This document shows, in pieces, positions 1 through 6,780 of a stretch of 64,000 nucleotides of DNA. A program made the position numbers and the translations under genes. The stretch's first letter is position 1. Every line of letters begins with the position of its first letter. Origin of the DNA: an uncultured Lachnospiraceae bacterium (GTDB lineage Bacteria; Bacillota; Clostridia; Lachnospirales; Lachnospiraceae); assembly GCA_947625015.1 (NCBI GenBank), contig CANQMR010000010.1, forward strand, positions 1 through 64,000. Direction: 5' to 3'. Below the pieces are notes generated by a model that was given only the letters and a program-made list of their open reading frames with translations, ran no database searches and was not told the DNA's origin.

Positions 1-110
1 CAATATCTGCATTTTTCAAGGTTCATCGGAGCCTGTTTTTTTTCGGCTCAGTTTTTCATAGGTCACTTGACACTACCGATAGATAATATAAAATTATCCT
101 ATCAGGGAGA

Positions 111-150
111 TGTCAAATAGTTTCGTCAAGGGTGTCAAATAGTTTCATCA
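111..150. repeat. Two 18-bp direct repeats, 22-bp period
   Basis: The units at 111-128 and 133-150 read TGTCAAATAGTTTC(G/A)TCA and differ at one base. A related TGTCAA word occurs in inverted orientation near 66-74. Closely spaced repeats of about 20 bp are typical of the multiple terminal repeats of IS21-family elements, so this may be the right end of an insertion sequence lying mostly left of the window. The repeat ends only 6 bp before the stop codon of the neighbouring gene. No transposase is visible in the first 110 bases, so the IS reading is an inference. Confidence 0.5.
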
Positions 151-156
151 AAAATA

Positions 157-954
157 TCAATTTTTATTTTTTACCTTTGTTTCAAGCCAGAGACAGAACC
201 CAAAATGCGGATTGTCCCTGACTTCACCATACCTTTGTAACATAATGTACACATTTCCATTTTTCCCTATCTCATAATAAATACCATTTTCAAGATGTGC
301 AGACATACCGCTGTCTCTCCAAGAAAAAGAAGGAAATGCCATACCTAACAATCTTTCGTCCATACATTCTTCATATTCTACAGATTCCTTATCCATAGTT
401 ATATCTGCCATCCAGATTTCCCCACTCCAAGCATGAATCTTCATATAAATCTTTACGTCATTTTTTGTATATGTAATTTCCCACATACTAAGCATCTGCA
501 TTTCTATATCTGTGTCATTTTCCAGGGTAAACAGTTTCGCGGTTATGTTATCAAAGGGAGTTGTCCGCATTTCATCCGGCAGTATCTTCGCTCCTGCCAG
601 GTTACCAATCCACCGGCATCCTTTATCTATAGCCTGTTTCATACTCATCTGCCCCGCGAACGGCTCATGCGGTATTTGTCTCCCGCCTTCCTCCCAGACA
701 GACAGCACTTCGGCAATTTCTTCTTCTGATAATACCTTTCCCGTAAAATCATTCTGATCATTTTCCGACACCATAATGTCTGCACTTCCATTTGTTTCAT
801 CATTTACAACAGACGGTATAGCAACCTGTCCTTTTTGACTCAATATCTGATTCTGCTTTGCACTTAACAGCTTGTCCATAAGAAACCAGCCGCCAAAAAC
901 AACAAGAAACAAAAGGGCCGCCATAATCAGTGTATATCTATTTCTTTCTTTCAT
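157..954 (-). CDS. Membrane-anchored extracytoplasmic protein, two-component operon partner
   Basis: A 265-residue protein with a short basic start (MKERNRY), one membrane segment at about residues 8-28, and a long extracytoplasmic part with no family I recognise. Its start codon overlaps the stop of the upstream sensor kinase by 4 bp (ATGA), so the two are translationally coupled. It may modulate the kinase or be its output. The C-terminus (ending LETKVKNKN) lies 6 bp from possible IS terminal repeats, so it may have been shortened by an insertion. Function unknown. Confidence 0.75.
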   Translation of the reverse strand: MKERNRYTLIMAALLFLVVFGGWFLMDKLLSAKQNQILSQKGQVAIPSVVNDETNGSADIMVSENDQNDFTGKVLSEEEIAEVLSVWEEGGRQIPHEPFAGQMSMKQAIDKGCRWIGNLAGAKILPDEMRTTPFDNITAKLFTLENDTDIEMQMLSMWEITYTKNDVKIYMKIHAWSGEIWMADITMDKESVEYEECMDERLLGMAFPSFSWRDSGMSAHLENGIYYEIGKNGNVYIMLQRYGEVRDNPHFGFCLWLETKVKNKN

Positions 955-2357
955 CTGTTCCCTCCATCACAACAGTTTAACCGGATACGGACGCTTGTCC
1001 CCGATATGCCGTCACTGTCAAATTCCAATGTGCTTCCATGAATCTCCGCAATCCGCTGTGACAATGCCAGTCCAATACCGGCGCCATGCAATTTTCTGGA
1101 ACGCGATTTATCCACCATGTAAAAGGCCTCTGTTATCCGCTTGATCTCATCTGCCGGAATCCCCGCCCCATCATCTGCAATCTCAAAAACATAGAGTCCT
1201 GACTCCAATCTGCCATTCACTGCAATATGCCCGGCATTTGCCTTGATCGCATTATCAAGCAGATTCAAAAATAATGTCTTAAATAAATCATACTCCACTC
1301 TTACATATGCTTGTTCCGCATAACCGTCAATTGCGACGTCTTTTTCCTCTGTAAGATATTTTACATCATCTATCAGTTCTTCCAACAACTGCCCCGTTTC
1401 CATTTCTTCCAAAAGAAATTCTTGATGATTTAATAAGGTCAAATCCATTAGTTTATGCGATAAAGATTCCAGGCGCATTCCTTCATTCCAGATATACCAT
1501 GCCGCCTGTTTCTGCTCTGCTCTCGGTAAATCCTTCTGATACATTCGATCTGCATATCCGATAATAGAGGTTAACGGCGTCTTAAGCTCATGTGCAAAAT
1601 TTGCCACAAAATCTTCCTTTCTTCTGGCACTTTCAGAAAGCTCCACCACCTTTTCCTCAACAGCAGCCGACATCCTGTTGAAATCTGCGGCAAGCTGACC
1701 AATTTCATCCTGGCTGGAAACCGGAATCCGTTCCCTATAATTCCCGTCTGCTATCCTCTTTGCCGCCCTTGTCAACGCATTAACCGGTCTGGTAAAAAAG
1801 ACGGACAAACCCAGACTTAAGCACAGCCCAATCACAACGGCTGCCACATATACCCATAGAAATTTATTCTGAATCTGTTTCTGTTGTTCTAACACATTTT
1901 CCACATCAATTCCTGTAATCAGATACCACTTTGTGTCATCATATCTGATAACTCCCGTTACCATGACATAGGTTCTGTTTTCTATTGTATCAAACTGGTA
2001 GTTGCTTTGATCCGGTAGTGTCTTGGAAAGCAATGGTTCTAATGCTGTATCCTTGTCAAATTCATTATAAATTTCCTTATCATCTCCCGAAAAAACCGCA
2101 ATAACACCATTCATTTCTTCTTTTATTACACTGATATCATAGAATCCCTTGGTAACACCGGTATCCCAATATTCCCCTTTTGTAATCAGTTCCGATTGAA
2201 GCACGAATTTATTATACTGATACTGTTCTAATGCTGCCTGAACCTCCCTTTCCATTGCATTTTCCAAAAAAAAGGAAAGCAGAATATATCCGCCTACCAG
2301 AAAAATCACACTAAATGACAACATAATACTGCAAAAAAATTTTATCCCAAGTTTCAT
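951..2357 (-). CDS. Sensor histidine kinase (HAMP, HisKA, HATPase)
   Basis: A 468-residue membrane kinase. TM1 is at about 7-30, followed by an extracellular sensor of about 130 residues, TM2 at about 165-188, a HAMP linker to about 240, then HisKA with phospho-acceptor His256 in NFAHELKTP. The ATPase domain shows an N box (NLLDNAIKAN), a G1 box (ADDGAGIPADE) and a G2 box (HGAGIGLALS). All catalytic boxes are intact. It follows the response regulator gene with a 1-bp gap and overlaps the anchored protein downstream, forming an RR-HK-partner operon. The stimulus cannot be told; the layout is typical of cell-envelope sensors. Confidence 0.93.
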   Translation of the reverse strand: MKLGIKFFCSIMLSFSVIFLVGGYILLSFFLENAMEREVQAALEQYQYNKFVLQSELITKGEYWDTGVTKGFYDISVIKEEMNGVIAVFSGDDKEIYNEFDKDTALEPLLSKTLPDQSNYQFDTIENRTYVMVTGVIRYDDTKWYLITGIDVENVLEQQKQIQNKFLWVYVAAVVIGLCLSLGLSVFFTRPVNALTRAAKRIADGNYRERIPVSSQDEIGQLAADFNRMSAAVEEKVVELSESARRKEDFVANFAHELKTPLTSIIGYADRMYQKDLPRAEQKQAAWYIWNEGMRLESLSHKLMDLTLLNHQEFLLEEMETGQLLEELIDDVKYLTEEKDVAIDGYAEQAYVRVEYDLFKTLFLNLLDNAIKANAGHIAVNGRLESGLYVFEIADDGAGIPADEIKRITEAFYMVDKSRSRKLHGAGIGLALSQRIAEIHGSTLEFDSDGISGTSVRIRLNCCDGGNR

Positions 2358-2358
2358 T

Positions 2359-3015
2359 CTACCCCTCCAAACGGTACCCTATACGGAATACCGTTTTGAT
2401 ATACTTCTCCCATCCTAATTTTTTCCTTAACCTTTGTATATGGGTATCCAGTGTTCTGGTATCCCCCATAAACGGTTGTTTCCAGACCTTTTCATATAAT
2501 TTATCACGTTGCTGTACTATGTTTCTGTTTTGTATCAAATCCACCAGCAAATCAAATTCTTTCATGGTAAGCTCAATCTCCAAACTATTTTGTAAAACCT
2601 TTCTGGATTCCAAATCTACTATAACATCTGAAAAGGTAAGCTGATTGATGCTTTTCCCACATCTGCGAAGCACTGCCGCCATTCTTGCAATCACCTCTCC
2701 GGTCTGAAACGGCTTTACAATGTAGTCATCCGCTCCCATGTTAAGCCCCTGTATGCGTTCTTTTAACGCTCCTTTTGCTGTTAAAAATATAACAGGAATT
2801 TCCATTGGTTTGATATATTCCAGCAATTCATAACCGTCTATTTCCGGCAGCATAATATCCAGCAGTACCAAATCAAAATCCATTTTTTCTTCCAGTATAT
2901 CCGCTGCACACTTTCCGTCATATGCACATGTGCAATCATACCCGGCATCCTTTAATTCTACATATAGCAAATTAGCGATTGCTTCATCATCCTCTACAAT
3001 CAAAATGTTGTACAT
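2359..3015 (-). CDS. OmpR/PhoB-family response regulator
   Basis: A 218-residue regulator. The receiver domain (about 1-115) has the acidic pair ED(9)D(10), phospho-acceptor Asp53 in LLDIMLPEIDG, and the conserved Lys in VKPF. The C-terminal winged helix (about 125-218) carries the family motif RTLDTHIQRLRKKLG. It is the first gene of the unit and should be phosphorylated by the kinase encoded 1 bp downstream. Its promoter must lie in 3016-3172, an AT-rich stretch in which I could not choose one promoter over others. Confidence 0.95.
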   Translation of the reverse strand: MYNILIVEDDEAIANLLYVELKDAGYDCTCAYDGKCAADILEEKMDFDLVLLDIMLPEIDGYELLEYIKPMEIPVIFLTAKGALKERIQGLNMGADDYIVKPFQTGEVIARMAAVLRRCGKSINQLTFSDVIVDLESRKVLQNSLEIELTMKEFDLLVDLIQNRNIVQQRDKLYEKVWKQPFMGDTRTLDTHIQRLRKKLGWEKYIKTVFRIGYRLEG

Positions 3016-3172
3016 TCTTCTTACTCTCTTTCATTTATTTTTACAGGATTAAAACATTATGTACCACAAAATTCTATAATGCGCCTGTAACTTATATATA
3101 CCACTCACTTGTGTCATAGTTGTATCATACGATTTTCTTCCGCTTCGGCCCGTATTTTTATAATCTGCAAAC

Positions 3173-3207
3173 AAAAAAAAGGCTCCCAACCTTATAGGTT
3201 GGGAACC
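3173..3207 (-). terminator. Rho-independent terminator of the spoIIQ-like gene
   Basis: On the minus strand the hairpin GGTTCCCAACC-loop-GGTTGGGAGCC is followed directly by a run of eight T. It lies about 20 bp after the stop of the M23-like gene and separates it from the response regulator operon. Confidence 0.9.
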
Positions 3208-3226
3208 CGACACTGAAAATCTGCTT

Positions 3227-4027
3227 TTATTCAATAAAAAGTAATGGATCGATTGCCTCTTCACCCTGTAACATCTGGAAGAACAGGTGGCTGCCCTCCT
3301 CGGCAAAACTGTCTGTAGGATTGCCAATGGTTCCGATGGATTCACCGGCCTTGACGAAATCCCCCTCCTTGACATAGATTGTATCAAGCTGTCCATAGAC
3401 AATGCTATAATCGTTGCCAATATAGAGCGTCACCATATTGCCATACAGATTATCGCTGGTTACCTTTGTGACCTTCCCAAGAAATGCATTCTTTACCGTA
3501 GTGCCATTGCCCGCCGCAATCAGCATACCCGGATTGCACTGATACTGATCCAGTGTCTTAAAATACACCGTTGTTTCCATACTGTAGGGTAAGATGACTT
3601 CCCCGTTTACCGGCCAGTTTATTGTCTTTTCACTGGTAAAATTCAACTCGCCGGCGTCTGCGGTAACCGGAATCTGCTGCTGTTCTTCTGTCTTTTCCTG
3701 CTCCTCCGTATCCGCTTCTGTCGTTTTTTCTTCTGTCTTTTCCTCTGTCGTTATCTTTTCCGTAGTCGTTACTGTGGTTCTCTTTTCTGTTCCTGCCTGA
3801 TTCGCGGTTTTTCCGTTGGTTTCCTCTACCCTTTGTTCTTCTGTGGTAATTGCGGAATAATCGGAGGCCCTGTTCAAATCCACATCATTGCTGGCAAGCT
3901 GGTCCCCGTCCCGCTGGGCTGTATATACCCCGACTACAGCCAGCACTGCTAAAAGTCCTATGCCCAATGCCACATAAAATGCATTGTCCTTAATCTTTTG
4001 TAACAAATTATGATCACGACTATTCAT
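3227..4027 (-). CDS. spoIIQ: SpoIIQ-like protein with degenerate LytM (M23) domain
   Basis: A 266-residue protein with a cytoplasmic start, one membrane segment (about 18-34), a Thr/Glu-rich linker (about 60-118) and a C-terminal LytM/M23 fold (about 135-262). In active M23 peptidases the metal and catalytic residues are HxxxD, a YxHL His and HxH. Here they align with N165/L169, Q213 and H247-L-F249, so almost all are lost and the domain should not cleave peptidoglycan. Degenerate LytM domains are known in SpoIIQ, which builds the forespore-mother cell channel. Two genes upstream is spoIID, the usual neighbour in clostridia, with an L,D-transpeptidase in between. The SpoIIQ assignment rests on architecture and context. 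The start is preceded by AGAGGTGAT. Confidence 0.75.
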   Translation of the reverse strand: MNSRDHNLLQKIKDNAFYVALGIGLLAVLAVVGVYTAQRDGDQLASNDVDLNRASDYSAITTEEQRVEETNGKTANQAGTEKRTTVTTTEKITTEEKTEEKTTEADTEEQEKTEEQQQIPVTADAGELNFTSEKTINWPVNGEVILPYSMETTVYFKTLDQYQCNPGMLIAAGNGTTVKNAFLGKVTKVTSDNLYGNMVTLYIGNDYSIVYGQLDTIYVKEGDFVKAGESIGTIGNPTDSFAEEGSHLFFQMLQGEEAIDPLLFIE

Positions 4028-4106
4028 TATTCATCACCTCTACAGTTAGGTTTGCCACAGAGGAAATGAATTATTCAAAATCAATTCAATTTTTTCATTC
4101 CTATTT

Positions 4107-5573
4107 TTAATTTTTTAACTGATAGGTAACGCTTAACGTGGTAACATTGCCAAATTCATCAGTTGCGCAGTATATTACAATATAAGGCTGTCCCGGCGTA
4201 TAGGTTAAAGGCCGGCTTACCGTCACTTCCACTTTATTACTATTATCCGTCGCCTCCACCAGACTTAAGAGATATTCATCGCTTAACATTTTGGATACAT
4301 GGACAGGAGCCTGCTGCTTATTTTTGAGTTCCAGTACGGGCGGTTCCATATCCACATCCACAGATAAGACCACCACTTCGGATACATTTCCCTCCGAGTC
4401 TTTGGCGCAATATTTGACATGGCATTTCCCGTAACCCTTTTCCAGTATCTCTGAATAATCTACGGTAATCGCATCACTTTCCAATTCCATGGTGCCGTCA
4501 AACGCCACTACATTTTCAAGCAGCAATTCATGGAGTTCCTCAGCAGTAGAAGCCGCATATGCGCCTATCCTTGTAACCTTCTGATCCACATACAAGACCG
4601 GCGGCTGCTCATCCTTTATGATGATATTCGCCGTAGCGCTGCCTGTAATATTCGTCTCATCTGTTACCGAATAAGTAACCTTATAGGTTCCACAGGTATT
4701 TACATCCACTTCCCCATCTACGTTCATGTAATTCGTCACGTCCTTACCGGTAGAGTCTAAAGCTGTGATCCCCGCCGTTTCGTCAAAATCAGAATACCGC
4801 TCTATCTCCCTGTCATAAGCGCCCAAAATTACAGGAATATTTCCCATATATGGGTTGTCCCGGTCCGGATCGGTCGGGTCCCAGTTGCCCTCCTGACCGC
4901 CGCTGCTTATGACTGCGGCTACCGGCTTTCCCATGGGGCCTTCATACTCGCTTTCAAAAATCTCCACATAAGTGTCCTGACTGCAATTATCATAAATCCA
5001 CTTCGCATCAATAACGGACAGGCGAACGCAGCCTGCCGACACACTCTGTCCCAATTTATTATATTCTTCTATCTCCAGGTCGCCTTTATTTTCTGTAAAA
5101 TAAGGAACGGAATGGAACAGAATACTCCCCTCAATTACCGTCGCATACTGCCCAAATACTCCGTCCTCCAAGGCAAGCCATTCCTCTCTGTCGCCCAGAT
5201 TAAAAATGCCGTCAGGCGTGTTATTCCCTTCGCCTACAGAACAAATCATGGCTTTCACCGGCTTGCTGTAATAACCATCGGCTCCCACTGCATAAACTGT
5301 CACCACATTGCAGGTCTTATTGACTTTAATGCAATAAGGCAGGCCGTTATCTTTTAAATCCGTTCCATTATAAAATACCGCCTCCGACAACGCTTCATTA
5401 CCGCTTGTCCCGCCATCCCGGATAACGGACCCGGTGTATTCGCCCAAATCCTTTGCACCCTTCTGGTAGCCTGTCATAACTACCCTGCCGTCCAACTGTC
5501 CGGCTGCCACAATCAGAACGATACTGACCGCAACCATAAACAGAATATCTGACAGAAATGATGTATGTTTCAT
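4107..5573 (-). CDS. L,D-transpeptidase (YkuD) with Ig-like domains
   Basis: A 488-residue exported enzyme expected to make 3-3 crosslinks, or exchange D-residues, in peptidoglycan stems. It has an N-terminal membrane anchor, a YkuD domain at about 80-200 with conserved His154 (LFHSVPY) and catalytic Cys182 in SAGCVRLS, then about three tandem Ig-like modules to the C-terminus, recognisable by repeated D-x-x-GN-x-(S/T) strands such as TDEFGNVTT. I chose the ATG at 5573 because AGAAGG lies 9 bases before it; the GTG at 5582 would abut that site. It sits between spoIID and the spoIIQ-like gene, which suggests a role in forespore wall remodelling, although it also has a promoter that looks like a housekeeping type. 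Confidence 0.88.
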   Translation of the reverse strand: MKHTSFLSDILFMVAVSIVLIVAAGQLDGRVVMTGYQKGAKDLGEYTGSVIRDGGTSGNEALSEAVFYNGTDLKDNGLPYCIKVNKTCNVVTVYAVGADGYYSKPVKAMICSVGEGNNTPDGIFNLGDREEWLALEDGVFGQYATVIEGSILFHSVPYFTENKGDLEIEEYNKLGQSVSAGCVRLSVIDAKWIYDNCSQDTYVEIFESEYEGPMGKPVAAVISSGGQEGNWDPTDPDRDNPYMGNIPVILGAYDREIERYSDFDETAGITALDSTGKDVTNYMNVDGEVDVNTCGTYKVTYSVTDETNITGSATANIIIKDEQPPVLYVDQKVTRIGAYAASTAEELHELLLENVVAFDGTMELESDAITVDYSEILEKGYGKCHVKYCAKDSEGNVSEVVVLSVDVDMEPPVLELKNKQQAPVHVSKMLSDEYLLSLVEATDNSNKVEVTVSRPLTYTPGQPYIVIYCATDEFGNVTTLSVTYQLKN

Positions 5574-5633
5574 ATTGCACACCCTTCTATTTACACAATA
5601 AATGATTATGTCAACTATACGGATAACATAACA

Positions 5634-5662
5634 ATTATTCCATAAAATTATCTAACTGTCAA
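5634..5662 (-). promoter_or_regulatory. Sigma-A-type promoter of the L,D-transpeptidase gene
   Basis: TTGACA (5657-5662), a 17-bp spacer and AATAAT (5634-5639) read toward the L,D-transpeptidase. Transcription should begin near 5627, giving a leader of about 55 nt. Five of six bases match at the -10 and six of six at the -35. Confidence 0.65.
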
Positions 5663-5697
5663 CAACTGCAATCATCAGAAACCAACTGCGGCCGCAG

Positions 5698-6708
5698 TCA
5701 GGAGATAAAGTCAACGACGCTTACTCCCTGATAATAATATTTTATGATTTCTTCCGCCTTTTTCCCGTCTAAAGCCATGCGGTTAGCCCCATACTGCGAA
5801 AGGCCCAGACAATTCCCTTTTCCGAGGCAGACAAAACGGATTCCTCCCTCGACTTCCTCCACATAGAAATTCATGGACGCTAAGGAAAACATTTCCATCG
5901 CTTCTTCTCCGGTATAAGCGGTTCCGTTGACGGAAAGTTTCTTCACAAAACCGTTTTCTGTGCTCTCCTCTACCGTAATCGGGATTTTCTGCCCGTTGCC
6001 TTCCTGTGCAGGGTCCGGCGCTGCTTCTCCCGTCTGTTCCTCTGTTGCCTGACCCTCTGCCGCCGTATTTTCCTGTGTGGCTTTATTGATCATCTGTCCT
6101 AATTCCTCCCATGTATACACCACCAGATTCATATAATTCTTTGCCTCTACATCCAGACTGCTGTCCACCGATTGCAGATAGGAAACCTCCTCGCCGAGAA
6201 TTTCTTTGGCGTCGGCCGTCTTTCCAATACTGACCTCATGGTAAAGCGCCATAATCAGGGAATCCTCCTGCTTAATTACCTTACCTGCCGTATCCACTAC
6301 CGCCCGCTCAAAATAATCCTCATATTTTTCATAATTCTGCTCTCCCCAGAGGGCAATCCGCTCCTCCACAGTCAGATAGTGGTAGGAAAGGTCAGCCGCA
6401 TCCGTTGTATTTTTCTCCTGCATTTCCTTCAGCACATTAGTGCGGACTAAAATTGCCTGCACTTTTAACGCCTCTATATTATAGCCGGCAGAAATGGTCC
6501 CGGCCAGCACGCCCAGCACATATTCTTCCACATCTATACTTTTATATAGTCCGTCCGTTTCAATTTGTATCTCTTTTCCCAACAGCCGGCTTTCCAGCGC
6601 ATACCCGCCCCGGCCAAGTCCGGCCCTGTCACTGAAAAGCCCCGTTACCGTTATCAGCGCCAGAGGAACCATTACCATAATCAATAAAAAAACAATTATC
6701 TTTTTCAT
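5698..6708 (-). CDS. spoIID: Stage II sporulation protein D-like, catalytic Glu replaced
   Basis: A 336-residue SpoIID/LytB-family protein with an N-terminal membrane anchor (about 1-25). The core starts at EEYVLGVLAGTISAGY and continues EALKVQAILVRT. The C-terminal block is GLSQYGANRMA followed by KKAEEIIKYYYQG, and a Glu/Gln/Ala-rich insert sits at about 215-245. SpoIID is a lytic transglycosylase that cuts septal peptidoglycan in engulfment, and its catalytic Glu lies in a SEMP-type motif. Here that position reads GTIS, so Thr71 replaces Glu. The usual GHG before the SQYGA block is also altered (GKGNCLG). The protein may be structural or have changed chemistry. The ribosome site lies inside the terminator hairpin of the upstream gene. 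Confidence 0.85.
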   Translation of the reverse strand: MKKIIVFLLIMVMVPLALITVTGLFSDRAGLGRGGYALESRLLGKEIQIETDGLYKSIDVEEYVLGVLAGTISAGYNIEALKVQAILVRTNVLKEMQEKNTTDAADLSYHYLTVEERIALWGEQNYEKYEDYFERAVVDTAGKVIKQEDSLIMALYHEVSIGKTADAKEILGEEVSYLQSVDSSLDVEAKNYMNLVVYTWEELGQMINKATQENTAAEGQATEEQTGEAAPDPAQEGNGQKIPITVEESTENGFVKKLSVNGTAYTGEEAMEMFSLASMNFYVEEVEGGIRFVCLGKGNCLGLSQYGANRMALDGKKAEEIIKYYYQGVSVVDFIS

Positions 6709-6743
6709 AAAAAAACCTCTCCCACTATTCTATGTGGGAGAGG
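6709..6743 (-). terminator. Terminator after glgP that contains the spoIID ribosome site
   Basis: On the minus strand a perfect 10-bp stem, CCTCTCCCAC/GTGGGAGAGG (6716-6725 and 6734-6743) with an 8-base loop, is followed by seven T and then at once by the spoIID ATG. It is a standard intrinsic terminator for glgP, but its 3' arm GGGAGAGG is also the only plausible ribosome-binding site of spoIID, 7 bases from the start. Confidence 0.9.
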
Positions 6744-6780
6744 TCTGAAATAGTCCTTGTATTTCATTGTCAAATCGCTG

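Noticed and set aside
3049-3420. 123-residue frame overlapping the spoIIQ-like gene end
   Set aside because: Same strand, different frame; it crosses a strong terminator and has no recognisable domain.
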